DNA of 64,000 nt from Roseburia porci (GCF_009695765.1 NZ_VUNI01000003.1:62001-126000), one strand, 5' to 3'; shown: positions 18,680 to 28,545, counted from the first letter of the stretch. Program-made: numbers and translations. The notes: generated by a model from the sequence alone, not told the origin.

Positions 18680-19408
18680 TTACTCTTCCCAGTTGTGATA
18701 TACTTCCTGAACGTCGTCATCTTCCTCTAAAAGATCAAGAATTCTTCCGATGTTCACAATATCTGCTTCTTCGGATAAGGAAACATAATTCTGTGGAATC
18801 ATGGTCACTTCTGCAGAAGCCATTGGAATATTGGCATCTTCCAGAGCTTTGCGCACGGCCTCGAAATCAGCTGGATCTGTTGTGATTTCAAAACTGTCAT
18901 CTTCCTCTGAAAAATCTTCTGCTCCGGCATCCAGTGCAGTCATCATAAGATCATCCGCATCCAGATCACATTCTTCTTTATCGATGATGATCTGTCCTTT
19001 TTCATCGAACATATAGGATACACATCCCTGTGCACCGATACTTCCCTGTCCTTTTGTAAATGCATTTCTTACATTGGCAGCGGTACGGTTCTTGTTATCT
19101 GTTAAACATTTTACAATGATGGCAGTTCCGCTTGGACCATATCCTTCATATGTAGCCTGAACATAGTTTACATTGTTTCCATCACCGGAAGCTTTTTTGA
19201 TACCACGTTCAATTGTATCATTTGGCATATTGTTTGCCTTTGCTTTGGCAACAACCTGAGCAAGTTTAAAATTATTTGCAGGATCCGGTCCACCTTCTTT
19301 AACAGCAACAGCGATCTCACGACCGATCATAGTAAAGATTTTGCCTTTTGCAGCATCATTCTTCTCTTTTTTATGTTTGATATTCGCAAATTTGGAATGT
19401 CCTGACAT
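18680..19408 (-). CDS. yebC: YebC/PmpR/TACO1 family protein
   Basis: The 242-aa protein has the family's N-terminal signature ([19 protein letters not shown]; usual form MAGHSKWANIKHRK), the middle [19 protein letters not shown] and an acidic C-terminus. Proteins of this family have been described both as DNA-binding regulators and as ribosome-associated factors easing polyproline stalls, so I do not choose between these. It is transcribed alone, with a terminator behind it. Confidence 0.93.
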   Translation of the reverse strand: MSGHSKFANIKHKKEKNDAAKGKIFTMIGREIAVAVKEGGPDPANNFKLAQVVAKAKANNMPNDTIERGIKKASGDGNNVNYVQATYEGYGPSGTAIIVKCLTDNKNRTAANVRNAFTKGQGSIGAQGCVSYMFDEKGQIIIDKEECDLDADDLMMTALDAGAEDFSEEDDSFEITTDPADFEAVRKALEDANIPMASAEVTMIPQNYVSLSEEADIVNIGRILDLLEEDDDVQEVYHNWEE

Positions 19409-19441
19409 AATCGTTCCTCTTTTCTAAAAAAAATTTTCTCT

Positions 19442-20428
19442 TTATTGTAGCATTAAATTTTTATCTGTGCAAGTGTCAGCCTCGGTTTTTGTTTCAACAG
19501 GAAGCTTTGACACTTTTACTTTTGTGATCATCTTATTTTCCACTTTCAAAATATGGAATTCATATCCATACTCTTTGACACTGGTCTCTTCACCGTCATT
19601 TGGAATTTTATCCAGCGATGAAATCAAAAAACCATTCAGCGTATCAAAAGAATCCTCTTCAACCGGAATATGTAAAAGCTTGGTAACTTCTTCAAAAGCT
19701 GCCATACCATCCATCAGATAGGTTCCATCCGGAAGTTTTTCAATCATATGTGTTTCATGATCGTGTTCATCCTCAATATTTCCAACAATTTCTTCGAGAA
19801 TGTCTTCCATTGCAACGATACCGGCAGTCTGCCCATACTCATCAACAACGATAACCATATGGGATTTGGCTGTTTGCATTTCCGTAAATAACGTATTGAT
19901 ATTTCTGGTTTCTGGAATATATTCAACCTCGCGGATCAGTCCCGGAATATCTTTGATCGATGTACGGAAAATCTCATTTCTTTTCGAAAATGCGAATGCA
20001 TCTTTGATGTGAAGCACTCCGATAATATTATCGATATCTTCCAGATAAACCGGGAATCGGGAACAGCTGCTGTCAATCATGACAGAAACTGCATCGTTAT
20101 AGGAAAGTTCTCCATCAATTGCAATAATATTTTTCCGGTGAGTCATAATATCTTTTGCTTCTTTATCTCCGAATTCAAAGATATTGTGGATCATTTCTGC
20201 TTCTGAAGCAAGGAGGACACCCTGTTCATGTCCTTCGTTCACCATCGAAATGATCTCCTCTTCCGTGACATCATCACTGTCATGAAAAGAAGCTCCATGC
20301 ATCATATTTTTCAGTTTCTTTGACAGGCTCTCATGATATTCTGCAACTAACAAAATCAGTACAACAATCAGAGCCAGAATGATTATCCCTAAAATAATGA
20401 TTAAATAGGGACTCCCACCATCTTCCAT
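19442..20428 (-). CDS. CorC/HlyC-type CBS-domain membrane protein
   Basis: The 328-aa protein has one N-terminal membrane helix (about 8-30), a pair of CBS domains (about 90-215, with DIMTHRKNIIAID and MVIVVDEYGQTAGIVAMEDI) and a C-terminal CorC_HlyC/transporter-associated domain (GTYLMDGMAAFEEVTKLL). It lacks the multi-helix DUF21/CNNM domain of full-length Mg/Co efflux proteins, so it is an anchored CorC-like regulator rather than a transporter. It is the last gene of the nnr-alr-ndoA group, about 90 bases after ndoA. Confidence 0.82.
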   Translation of the reverse strand: MEDGGSPYLIIILGIIILALIVVLILLVAEYHESLSKKLKNMMHGASFHDSDDVTEEEIISMVNEGHEQGVLLASEAEMIHNIFEFGDKEAKDIMTHRKNIIAIDGELSYNDAVSVMIDSSCSRFPVYLEDIDNIIGVLHIKDAFAFSKRNEIFRTSIKDIPGLIREVEYIPETRNINTLFTEMQTAKSHMVIVVDEYGQTAGIVAMEDILEEIVGNIEDEHDHETHMIEKLPDGTYLMDGMAAFEEVTKLLHIPVEEDSFDTLNGFLISSLDKIPNDGEETSVKEYGYEFHILKVENKMITKVKVSKLPVETKTEADTCTDKNLMLQ

Positions 20429-20520
20429 AAAATGTTCTCCTTTTATCTCCTTGTTCTGTAAATTTAAAATTTTGTGGTAAAAACAGGAAAATCATACCAT
20501 GATGACTGAATTACGTCAAG

Positions 20521-20868
20521 TTATGTATACAGTTCCAGGCTGATCTCCAGGGCTTTATCGATTTTCATAAGGATCTGGTTATCCAGATGGCACACTTTAT
20601 CCTTTAATCTTTTTTTGTCAATTGTCCGAAGCTGTTCTAAAAGAACAACAGAGTCTTTTACAAGATCATATTTATCACTTCGAAGCTCTACATGAGTCGG
20701 AAGTTTCGCCTTATTCATCTGTGATGTAATTGCTGCACAGATTACCGTCGGACTGTGCCGGTTTCCAACATCATTTTGTATAATTAAAACAGGTCTTACC
20801 CCTCCCTGCTCCGATCCGACAACCGGACGCAGATCTGCATAATAAATATCTCCTCTTAATACTAACAT
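20521..20868 (-). CDS. ndoA: MazF/EndoA-family endoribonuclease toxin
   Basis: [20 protein letters not shown] at ATG 20868 matches Bacillus EndoA, which cleaves mRNA at short motifs; GGAGTGG precedes this start. At 115 aa it is full length and contains [30 protein letters not shown] and [10 protein letters not shown], all conserved. In Bacillus an antitoxin gene (ndoAI) lies between alr and ndoA. Here alr stops 64 bases before the toxin start, leaving no room for it, so the antitoxin is elsewhere, lost, or of another type. Confidence 0.92.
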   Translation of the reverse strand: MLVLRGDIYYADLRPVVGSEQGGVRPVLIIQNDVGNRHSPTVICAAITSQMNKAKLPTHVELRSDKYDLVKDSVVLLEQLRTIDKKRLKDKVCHLDNQILMKIDKALEISLELYT

Positions 20869-20932
20869 ATAATCCACTCCATAAATTTGGTATACCAAGA
20901 GTATTTCCAATTTTATCGAGCGTATTCATAGA

Positions 20933-22102
20933 CTATTCAATGCAGGCAGGTCTTTCTGAGATCACCTTTCCATTTCTGTGATAGATCCTTGGAACGCGGT
21001 TTGTGATCAGGCATGCAAATTCATAATTGAATCTTCCGGAAAGCTCGCCCAGTTCTTCCAAAGTGATCGTATAGTCTCCATCGGTTCCAAGAAGGGTCAC
21101 AACATCTCCTTCTTTTACATCCGGAATGTCTGTGACATCAACCATAAACTGATCCATGCAGACTCTTCCACAGATTGGTGCTTTCTTTCCGTGAATCAGG
21201 ACATATCCCTTATTCGAAAGCCCTCTTGCATATCCATCCCCGTATCCAACCGGAATGGTTGCGATTTTCTGCGTTCCTGTTGTGGTATAGGTTCCACCAT
21301 AACTGATCTGCCGGTCCGCCTCAAGTTCTTTGATAAATGCAACATGGCTTCTTAATGACATTGCCGGCTTTAAGGAAATAATATCTTTTGCCACTTCATC
21401 GGATGGCCAGAGACCATACAAGGTAATTCCTGCGCGCACCATATCAAAATTTGCCTGTGGAATCTCAACGATTCCGGCACTGTTTGAACAATGTTTGATT
21501 GGAATGGATACCCCTTTTTCTTCAATCATATGTATCATATTCTGAAAACGTTCCATCTGATCATAAGTGTACTTCTTATCGGTTTCATCAGCCCGTGCAA
21601 AATGGGTAAAAATACCTTCTACAATGATATTTGGCAGTTTTGCGATCTGTGCAACGATCTCTGCGGTTTTTTCACCAACCTGAAAACCGATACGGCTCAT
21701 TCCGGTATCAATCTTAATATGTACATAACAGTTTTTTCCGGCAGTAACCGCTGCATCGGATAATTTCTGTGCTGAAGCATATTCACAGACTGCAGGACGG
21801 ATATCATGTTCGATCATTTCCGGGAACTGGTCTTCAAAGGTAATGCCCAGAATCAGAACCGGTTTGTGGATTCCATGTCTCCGAAGAACCATTGCCTCAT
21901 CAACAGTTGCAACCGCATATCCCCACAGATATGGAAGAGATTCAATCGCCTGTGCAATCTCCTTTGCCCCATGTCCGTATCCGTCGGTTTTGATGACAGC
22001 TGCCATTTTTGTCTCCGGAGCTATATTTTTATACATTGATTCCATATTATATACTACTGCATCCAGATCAATATCTGCATACACGCGTTTGTTTTTACTC
22101 AT
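20933..22102 (-). CDS. alr: Alanine racemase
   Basis: The PLP-dependent enzyme makes D-alanine for peptidoglycan. I take ATG 22102 (MSKNKRVYADIDL, 389 aa); an upstream ATG at 22132 lies inside the preceding gene. VIKTDGYGHGA contains the PLP lysine (Lys38), YGLWPS and ISYGGTYTT the region of the catalytic tyrosine, and IPVGYGDGYARGLSNKG the conserved C-terminal loop. It directly follows nnr and precedes ndoA, as in many Firmicutes. Confidence 0.95.
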   Translation of the reverse strand: MSKNKRVYADIDLDAVVYNMESMYKNIAPETKMAAVIKTDGYGHGAKEIAQAIESLPYLWGYAVATVDEAMVLRRHGIHKPVLILGITFEDQFPEMIEHDIRPAVCEYASAQKLSDAAVTAGKNCYVHIKIDTGMSRIGFQVGEKTAEIVAQIAKLPNIIVEGIFTHFARADETDKKYTYDQMERFQNMIHMIEEKGVSIPIKHCSNSAGIVEIPQANFDMVRAGITLYGLWPSDEVAKDIISLKPAMSLRSHVAFIKELEADRQISYGGTYTTTGTQKIATIPVGYGDGYARGLSNKGYVLIHGKKAPICGRVCMDQFMVDVTDIPDVKEGDVVTLLGTDGDYTITLEELGELSGRFNYEFACLITNRVPRIYHRNGKVISERPACIE

Positions 22103-22106
22103 AAAT

Positions 22107-23600
22107 TTAACTCTCTCTTTTCCAAAGGCCATTCAGACCATTTATAATATCCTCTGCAATCATACCTCGAAAACCGGTTTCTTGCAATGCCTGATTACCG
22201 GCAAGACCATGAATATATGCTCCAAGTGCTGCCGCATTTTCTGCAGAGCATCCCTGTCCAAGAAGACTTCCGATAATTCCGGAGAGTACATCTCCGCTTC
22301 CAGCCGTTGCCATACCATGATTGCCGGAAAGATTTAAATAAGTCATACCATGCCAGACGTTTATCACGCTTCGAAAATCCTTCAAAACACAGGTTGCATG
22401 ATAAGTATCCGAAAATGCTTTTGCTGTAGCAATCAGATCATTCTGGATAGCTTTTACATCACGTTTGCAAAGACGTGCCATCTCACCGAGATGCGGTGTC
22501 ACAATCATCGTTTCATTTAAAAGTGAAAAAAGGCTGCGATCGGATGCGATGACATTTAAAGCATCGGCATCTATGACACATGGAATTTGTATATTTTGAA
22601 GAACTTTTTTTACAATTTGATGGGAAGTTCCAGATGTTCCAATCCCGGGACCGAGAACAACCGAATCTGCCCATTTCAGTTCATGGAGTAACATTTCCGG
22701 TTCAAATGATGCGTCATAAGTAGACAAAATCGCTTCCGGAATCAGCGACTGTAAGGGAATCCGATTGGTGTCATCCGTAAAAATACGTACAAGTCCGCTG
22801 CCCGTGCGATATGCTGCTTTCGCACAAAGATATGCTGCACCTGCCATATTATAACTTCCTGCAATCACAAGAACCTTTCCATAAGTTCCTTTATTTGAAT
22901 GTGCGCTGCGCTCCGGCAGAAGAGACAGATCCTCCGGCTCAAGTGCAGCAATCTGAGGTCTTTCATTCAGCCAGCTTTCTTTTGTAATACCCATAGGTGC
23001 AACAATCACATCTCCGCAATATTCTGAGCCCGGCCATAAAAACTGGCCGATCTTGCCAAAGGAAAATGTAATTGTATGATCCGCATGTACACCAGCGCCA
23101 AGAATCTGCCCGGTTTCAGCAGATACACCGGAAGGCATATCAACTGCCCAAACTTTTCCATGAAAATGGTCCATCCGCCGGATACATTCTGCCATAGATC
23201 CTTCAATCTCACGGGAAAGTCCAATGCCAAACATTGCATCAATCAGTACGGTATAAGACTCCCAGGACTGATCATAGGAAATGACCGGATAACCGTACTC
23301 CGTATAGATCTGATATTGCAGGCGAAAAGAATCCGTCTGCTTCTTCTCAGCAAACGGAATGCAGACAGCCGCAGAAATATTCTGTTGGCGAAGCAGTCTT
23401 GCAATTGCAATTCCATCTGCGCCATTATTGCCGGTTCCACAGACGATCAAAATATTTTCAGACCCGTTTAGGAATCTTGCCAATTCTTTTATAAAAGCAT
23501 TTGCTGCCTGCTCCATCAAAACAATTTCCGGAACATGAAAATGCTCAGACGTATTCCGGTCAAGATGCTTCATTTCCTTATCGGATACAAGATACTGCAT
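22107..23600 (-). CDS. nnr: Bifunctional NAD(P)H-hydrate epimerase / dehydratase
   Basis: The 497-aa protein fuses two repair activities for damaged NAD(P)H. Residues 1 to about 215 are the YjeF_N epimerase (CGTGNNGADGIAIARLL, DAMFGIGLSREIEG, AVDMPSGVSAETG). Residues about 235-497 are the ribokinase-like dehydratase (VLVIAGSYNMAGAAYLCAKA, VTPHLGEMARL, ATAGSGDVLSGIIG). It overlaps by one base the coiled-coil gene upstream and ends next to alr. Confidence 0.94.
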   Translation of the reverse strand: MQYLVSDKEMKHLDRNTSEHFHVPEIVLMEQAANAFIKELARFLNGSENILIVCGTGNNGADGIAIARLLRQQNISAAVCIPFAEKKQTDSFRLQYQIYTEYGYPVISYDQSWESYTVLIDAMFGIGLSREIEGSMAECIRRMDHFHGKVWAVDMPSGVSAETGQILGAGVHADHTITFSFGKIGQFLWPGSEYCGDVIVAPMGITKESWLNERPQIAALEPEDLSLLPERSAHSNKGTYGKVLVIAGSYNMAGAAYLCAKAAYRTGSGLVRIFTDDTNRIPLQSLIPEAILSTYDASFEPEMLLHELKWADSVVLGPGIGTSGTSHQIVKKVLQNIQIPCVIDADALNVIASDRSLFSLLNETMIVTPHLGEMARLCKRDVKAIQNDLIATAKAFSDTYHATCVLKDFRSVINVWHGMTYLNLSGNHGMATAGSGDVLSGIIGSLLGQGCSAENAAALGAYIHGLAGNQALQETGFRGMIAEDIINGLNGLWKRES

Positions 23601-24280
23601 TAGTCCTCTCCATCCTTCTCTTCTGATTCTTTCGGTTCTTCCTCTTTGGAATTGTCTTTTTCCTCTTTATCTGGAAAGACCTCTTCGTATTGTACATCGA
23701 AAAGATCTAAAACATCCGGTCCGAAAATATCATGCATATATGCATAAATCTCCCGGTTGTTAATATCACGATTCTGTTTACGAATGATGTTTTTCTTTAA
23801 ATCAATACGCACCTGATTAATCCAGTCCTCAATTTCTTTCGATTCTTCCTGGTTCACACGTAATTTGGAATAACAGTAATCCATGCTTTCAATCATCAGT
23901 TTCAGATTGGCTTCCTGGATGAGCTTTGGAATATCCAGAAGTTCATCTTCACATTCTTCCAGTTGTGTATTGATCTCATCAATCAGCCTTTTATCTTCAT
24001 CCAGCTTGCGATGTCTGAGATGTTCTTTATCTTCTGTCTTCTCATCATTCATATTGGCAACAATGTTGCTCATAAGCTGATTTTTTAATTTTTTCAGTTC
24101 CTTCAGTTTGGTATTTAATTGTCCCTGTCTGACTAACAGTCCGTTTACTTCTTCCTCCAGACTTTTAATGGCATCCGTTTTCCCATGAATTGCGAATAAC
24201 CGATGCCATTTTTGATCAAGAACAAGAATCGGAATCTTTTTGTTTTTTAAAGCTTCTTGAAAATCCTGTTCACTTTTCAT
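23600..24280 (-). CDS. Coiled-coil protein of unknown function
   Basis: The 226-aa product is highly charged: a Lys/Glu-rich heptad-like region at residues about 35-140 (SLEEEVNGLLVRQGQLNTKL, LDEDKRLIDEINTQLEECED) is followed by a short globular section (REIYAYMHDIFGPDVLDLFD) and a very acidic tail (DKEEKDNSKEEEPKESEEKD). There is no signal peptide or membrane helix. It sits between rex and nnr with a one-base overlap to nnr, so it is co-translated with a metabolite-repair enzyme. I do not recognise a named family. Confidence 0.7.
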   Translation of the reverse strand: MKSEQDFQEALKNKKIPILVLDQKWHRLFAIHGKTDAIKSLEEEVNGLLVRQGQLNTKLKELKKLKNQLMSNIVANMNDEKTEDKEHLRHRKLDEDKRLIDEINTQLEECEDELLDIPKLIQEANLKLMIESMDYCYSKLRVNQEESKEIEDWINQVRIDLKKNIIRKQNRDINNREIYAYMHDIFGPDVLDLFDVQYEEVFPDKEEKDNSKEEEPKESEEKDGED

Positions 24281-24307
24281 ATTTCTTCCTCTTTGTTCAG
24301 ATGGAAA

Positions 24308-24943
24308 TTATTTTTTATTTTTCTCGATATTGTAAGACAATTGCATCAGACTGTCCGATAAATGAACATTCTCTACAACTACATCTTCGTTATCAATATC
24401 AAGATCTACATGTGCGAAATTCCAGATTGCATGAATTCCGATACTTACCAGATGCTTTGCCGTAATATCAGCTTTTGCTTTCGGCATCGTCAGAGCGGCG
24501 ATATCTACTTTATTGTTCGCACAGAAATCATCAAGTTCATCCAGCATGTGAACCTTAATGCCTCTGACACTAACACCCTCTAAAGCCGGATTTACATCAA
24601 ACAATGCTATGATTTTAAAACCAAAACGTTCAAATTTCACATAATTTGTAAGTGCCTGACCAAGGTTGCCGGCTCCGATCACAATAATATTATGAACCTG
24701 ATCAAGTCCTAATATTTTACCAATCTCTTCATATAAATATTTCACATTGTAGCCATATCCCTGCTGTCCGAAACCGCCAAAATTATTCAGATCCTGACGA
24801 ATCTGTGATGCGGTAACCTGCATCTGGTTACTCAGGTCATTGGATGAGATCCTTTCAACTCCGGCATCCAACAGTTCGCCTAAATAACGATAGTATCGTG
24901 GCATTCGACGGATAACAGCCTGTGATATTTCTTTTTGTGCCAT
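24308..24943 (-). CDS. rex: Redox-sensing transcriptional repressor Rex
   Basis: The 211-aa protein has an N-terminal winged helix (MQVTASQIRQDLNNFGGFGQ, the DNA-recognition region) and a Rossmann domain with IIVIGAGNLGQALTNY and a swapped C-terminal helix. Rex senses the NADH/NAD ratio and represses fermentation and electron-sink genes. It heads the rex - coiled-coil - nnr - alr - ndoA string, linking redox state with NAD(P)H repair. No clear full Rex operator was found in its own upstream region. Confidence 0.95.
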   Translation of the reverse strand: MAQKEISQAVIRRMPRYYRYLGELLDAGVERISSNDLSNQMQVTASQIRQDLNNFGGFGQQGYGYNVKYLYEEIGKILGLDQVHNIIVIGAGNLGQALTNYVKFERFGFKIIALFDVNPALEGVSVRGIKVHMLDELDDFCANNKVDIAALTMPKAKADITAKHLVSIGIHAIWNFAHVDLDIDNEDVVVENVHLSDSLMQLSYNIEKNKK

Positions 24944-25012
24944 CGTGCCCCTCCTGTTAATTTATGTTGTAATTATAGTTTTTTTTAGGCAAACTGTCAA
25001 TGTGTGAAATTT

Positions 25013-26227
25013 TTAACATGAAAGACTTGTCTCTAATTCTTCACGAATAGCTTTGATAAATCCCTCACTGTTTAATACAACAGGGTTCTCGATCGTTGTA
25101 ATTAAAGCAAGATCTTTGGTCATTTTTCCGGATTCGATTGTTTTGATGCAGGCTTTTTCAAGGAGATCTGCAAAACGGATCAGTTCATCCAATCCATCGA
25201 GTTCACCACGTTTGCGAAGAGCTCCGGTCCATGCAAAAATTGTTGCAACAGAGTTTGTGGAAGTCTCCTCTCCTTTTAAATGTTTGTAATAATGTCTCTG
25301 TACCGTACCATGTGCTGCTTCGTATTCATAATATCCATGAGGAGATACAAGAACAGAAGTCATCATGGCAAGAGAGCCGAATGCTGAGGAGATCATATCA
25401 CTCATAACATCACCGTCATAGTTTTTGCATGCCCAGATAAATCCACCCTCTGACTTCATAACACGTGCTACAGCATCATCGATCAGTGTATAGAAATATG
25501 TAATTCCTGCTTTTTCAAATTTGTTTTTATAGTCCGCATCAAAAATCTCCTGGAAGATATCTTTGAATGTATGGTCATACTTCTTGGAAATGGTATCTTT
25601 GGTTGCAAACCAGAGATCCTGTTTGGTATCGAGCGCATATTTAAAGCAGCTGTGTGCAAAGCTTTCGATGGAATCATTTAAGTTATGCTGTCCCTGAATG
25701 ACTCCTGCACCTGTAAAGTTATGGATCAGTTCACGAACTTCGGTTCCATCCTCCGCAGTATATACGAGTTCTGCTTTTCCAGGTCCTGGAATTTTCATTT
25801 CGGAAGCCTTATAAACGTCACCATATGCATGACGGGCGATTGTAATTGGTTTTTTCCATGTTTTTACATTAGGCTCAATGCCTTTTACAACGATCGGTGC
25901 ACGGAATACGGTACCATCTAACATTGCGCGGATCGTTCCGTTCGGGCTTTTCCACATTTCTTTCAGGTTATATTCCGTCATGCGGGCAGCATTTGGTGTG
26001 ATCGTTGCACATTTTACTGCGACACCGTATTTCTTGGTTGCATTAGCAGAATCAACGGTAACCTGGTCATTGGTACGATTTCGCTCTTCAAGTCCAAGGT
26101 CATAATACTCTGTTTTTAAGTCGATAAATGGAGTGAGCAGTTCATCCTTGATCATCTGCCAGAGGATTCTTGTCATTTCATCTCCGTCCATCTCTACTAA
26201 AGGGGTCTTCATACTGATTTTAGCCAT
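25013..26227 (-). CDS. icd: NADP-dependent isocitrate dehydrogenase
   Basis: The 404-aa enzyme resembles the homodimeric, eukaryote-like IDH subfamily ([20 protein letters not shown] at the N-terminus, [49 protein letters not shown]). It oxidises isocitrate to 2-oxoglutarate with NADPH formation. It follows the Re-citrate synthase and GntR genes, giving two of the three enzymes from oxaloacetate to 2-oxoglutarate; the aconitase is not in the operon. Its role is likely glutamate synthesis in an incomplete TCA cycle. Confidence 0.94.
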   Translation of the reverse strand: MAKISMKTPLVEMDGDEMTRILWQMIKDELLTPFIDLKTEYYDLGLEERNRTNDQVTVDSANATKKYGVAVKCATITPNAARMTEYNLKEMWKSPNGTIRAMLDGTVFRAPIVVKGIEPNVKTWKKPITIARHAYGDVYKASEMKIPGPGKAELVYTAEDGTEVRELIHNFTGAGVIQGQHNLNDSIESFAHSCFKYALDTKQDLWFATKDTISKKYDHTFKDIFQEIFDADYKNKFEKAGITYFYTLIDDAVARVMKSEGGFIWACKNYDGDVMSDMISSAFGSLAMMTSVLVSPHGYYEYEAAHGTVQRHYYKHLKGEETSTNSVATIFAWTGALRKRGELDGLDELIRFADLLEKACIKTIESGKMTKDLALITTIENPVVLNSEGFIKAIREELETSLSC

Positions 26228-26293
26228 TTTACTGTTCTCCTTCTACATACATTTTATTTAAAAACATTACAAATTCCAGGTTGTAATGCTTAT

Positions 26294-26953
26294 TTACTTG
26301 ATCAGATTGTCCCAGCCAATCTTGTCCATATTGGACACCGTGTTCCGGATGTGGATAGTTGCAGCTTCTTCTGCCTTCTCCGGATCATGTTGCTTTAATG
26401 CTTCAACAATCACTTTGTGCTCTTCGGTCGATTCCTGGACACGTTTTGCCTCTGCAAGGGTAACCTTACGTACACGCTGCACATACTGATGATAATCGGT
26501 AAGAATATGTTTCAACTCCTTACTTCCAGATGCAAGATATAAAATCTCATGAAAACGGTTATCCAGTTCAACCATCTGTTCCCAGTTCTGCTTGCCGGCA
26601 TGAAACTCAGATAAGAAGATATTTTCTTCCAGTTCATTTAACTGTTCTTCCGTGACATTGACAGCAGCCCACTTAGCACACAATCCCTCTAAAAGGGAAC
26701 GCATTTCATAAATATCCCGGATATCTTTTTGGGATAATCCGACAACATATGCACCTTTATTGGGAATGATGGAAACAAGACCTTCCAGTTCCAGCTGGCG
26801 CAATGCTTCCCGTACCGGAGTACGGCTGACACCCAGCTCATCTCCGATGTTTTTTTCTTTCAATTCTTCATTTGCAGCGTATTTCCCGGACAGGATCCCC
26901 TCGCGGATCTTATGAAATACGCGCGATCCTAATGAATAATTATCCTCTGCCAT
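26294..26953 (-). CDS. GntR-family regulator, FadR subfamily (FCD domain)
   Basis: The 219-aa protein has the GntR winged helix (KIREGILSGKYAANEELKEK, ELGVSRTPVREALRQLELEG) and an all-helical FCD ligand domain (about 85-210) with the metal/ligand residues typical of that fold (NRFHEILYLASG, TEEHKVIVEAL). It lies between the Re-citrate synthase and isocitrate dehydrogenase genes, so it probably controls this operon. The palindrome AATTGTATACAATT at the operon start fits FadR-type recognition. A ligand such as citrate or another small acid is a guess from context. Confidence 0.88.
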   Translation of the reverse strand: MAEDNYSLGSRVFHKIREGILSGKYAANEELKEKNIGDELGVSRTPVREALRQLELEGLVSIIPNKGAYVVGLSQKDIRDIYEMRSLLEGLCAKWAAVNVTEEQLNELEENIFLSEFHAGKQNWEQMVELDNRFHEILYLASGSKELKHILTDYHQYVQRVRKVTLAEAKRVQESTEEHKVIVEALKQHDPEKAEEAATIHIRNTVSNMDKIGWDNLIK

Positions 26954-26965
26954 ATGCTACCTCGA

Positions 26966-28348
26966 CTATAAAACAATATTGAGCTTTTTGCAACAGTCTG
27001 TTATTTCTACGACCAGTTCGTTGTCTGTAAGTACCGTAACACGTCCATCTTCATACTGTTTATCTACCCAGGCTTTTACCATTTTGACCAGTTCGCTGTT
27101 TTTATCGATCTTGCGGTCATCTTTAAGATGATAATAATTGTTGATCCAGTGTGCAATACCGGCAAGACCGGATGTGTTGGAAACTGCAACAAGTGGTGGA
27201 CGGTTCAGGAATTTACCGGTATCAAAGATGTTATAAATCTCTTCGTTCTTCAGCAGACCATCTGCGTGGATTCCGGCTCTTGTAACGTTGAAATTGCTTC
27301 CGACAAAAGGTGTTCTGCTTGGCTGTTTGTAGCCCAGTTCCTTTTCAAAATACTCCGAAAGTTCCGTGATAACAGTTGTATCCATGCCATCTAAGGTTCC
27401 CTTTAACTGTGCATATTCAAATACCATAGCCTCAAGAGGTGTATTTCCGGTTCTTTCTCCGATTCCGAACAGTGAGCAGTTTACACCGCTTGCTCCGTAA
27501 AGCCATGCAGTTGTTGAGTTGTTGACAGCTTTATAAAAATCATTATGACCATGCCATTCAATCAGTTCTGAAGGAACACCTGCATGTGTAGTCAGTCCAT
27601 AAATAATACCTGGTACACTTCTTGGAATAACAGCACCTGGGAAGTTAACACCATATCCCATGGTATCACATGCACGGATCTTAATCGGGATCTTATACTC
27701 ATCCATCAATTTCATAAGTTCGAGACAGAATGGAATAACAAATCCATAAATATCAGAACGTGTAATGTCTTCCAGATGACATCTTGGGCTGATTCCAGTC
27801 TCAAGACATTCCCGAATGACACTTAAATACAGGTTCATAACTTCTTTTCTTGTCATCTTCATCTTGTAGAAAATATGATAATCTGAGCAGCTTACAAGAA
27901 TACCGGTTTCACGAAGTCCGATATCTTTTACAAGCTGGAAATCCTGTTTGCTTGCACGAATCCATGCTGTTACTTCCGGGAACTTATATCCGCGTTCCAG
28001 ACATTTGTATACCGCATCACGGTCTTTTTTACTATAAAGGAAAAACTCGCTCTGACGGATCTTTCCTTTTGGTCCGCCAAGTTTATGAAGATAATCATAG
28101 ATTGTTACAATCTGCTCGGTTGTATAAGGAGCTCTTGACTGCTGACCATCCCGAAATGTTGTATCTGTGATCCAGATATCTTCCGGCATATTATGAGGCA
28201 CGATTCGATCATTGAATGCAATCTTCGGGATTTCCTCATATGGGAACAGATTACGGAATGTATTTGGTTCTTTGACATCTGCCAGCTGATAAAAATGCTC
28301 TTCTAATTGAAGAAGATTTGTTTTATTGTTCATGACTACTTCTCTCAT
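26966..28348 (-). CDS. Re-citrate synthase (homocitrate/isopropylmalate synthase-like)
   Basis: The 460-aa protein is a DRE-TIM metallolyase: DTTFRDGQQSRAP near the N-terminus, ACDTMGYG, and the metal-binding HGHND. Its N-terminal extension (FRNLFPYEEIPKIAFNDRIVP) and overall sequence resemble the Re-type citrate synthase known from Clostridium kluyveri rather than LeuA or NifV. It would condense acetyl-CoA and oxaloacetate. The operon partner icd supports citrate rather than leucine or lysine chemistry. ATG 28348 has GGAG eight bases upstream. An alternative reading is an isopropylmalate or homocitrate synthase of unusual specificity. A conventional citrate synthase is also encoded, at 44713. 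Confidence 0.8.
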   Translation of the reverse strand: MREVVMNNKTNLLQLEEHFYQLADVKEPNTFRNLFPYEEIPKIAFNDRIVPHNMPEDIWITDTTFRDGQQSRAPYTTEQIVTIYDYLHKLGGPKGKIRQSEFFLYSKKDRDAVYKCLERGYKFPEVTAWIRASKQDFQLVKDIGLRETGILVSCSDYHIFYKMKMTRKEVMNLYLSVIRECLETGISPRCHLEDITRSDIYGFVIPFCLELMKLMDEYKIPIKIRACDTMGYGVNFPGAVIPRSVPGIIYGLTTHAGVPSELIEWHGHNDFYKAVNNSTTAWLYGASGVNCSLFGIGERTGNTPLEAMVFEYAQLKGTLDGMDTTVITELSEYFEKELGYKQPSRTPFVGSNFNVTRAGIHADGLLKNEEIYNIFDTGKFLNRPPLVAVSNTSGLAGIAHWINNYYHLKDDRKIDKNSELVKMVKAWVDKQYEDGRVTVLTDNELVVEITDCCKKLNIVL

Positions 28349-28399
28349 GGCTAATCTCCTTTATATATATACATTCTAATTGTATATTCTTACATGAAT

Positions 28400-28413
28400 A
28401 ATTGTATACAATT
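28400..28413. promoter_or_regulatory. FadR-type operator of the Re-citrate synthase operon
   Basis: AATTGTATACAATT is a perfect 14-bp palindrome with the T-x-GT-xx-AC-x-A core typical of FadR/GntR sites. It lies just downstream of the predicted transcription start, a position suited to repression. A half site (AATTGTATA) lies at 28377-28385. Confidence 0.55.
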
Positions 28414-28426
28414 ATACTTTTCTTTT

Positions 28427-28455
28427 AGTTTAGCCATTTACCACAATAAAGTCAA
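28427..28455 (-). promoter_or_regulatory. Sigma-A promoter of the Re-citrate synthase operon
   Basis: TTGACT (28450-28455), 17 bases, TAAACT (28427-28432), read on the minus strand. It reads into the FadR-type palindrome and then the coding region. Confidence 0.6.
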
Positions 28456-28488
28456 GCCTTAATTTCAGAAAAAATAATTCTTTTTGGA

Positions 28489-28515
28489 ACCCTCTTCGCG
28501 TTTTCTCATAGACTA
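28489..28515 (+). promoter_or_regulatory. Possible sporulation (sigma-K-like) promoter
   Basis: AC at 28489, 16 bases, then CATAGACTA (28507-28515), which fits the late mother-cell pattern AC-N16/17-CATANNNTA. It lies 30 bases before the start of the Cys/Gly-rich gene. The motif is short, so this is tentative. Confidence 0.3.
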
Positions 28516-28545
28516 TATTGTAAAATAAATATTTGGAGGTCACTT

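Noticed and set aside
24944-25012. Rex operator upstream of rex
   Set aside because: Only an AT-rich stretch with single TGTTAA-like half sites; no full inverted repeat.
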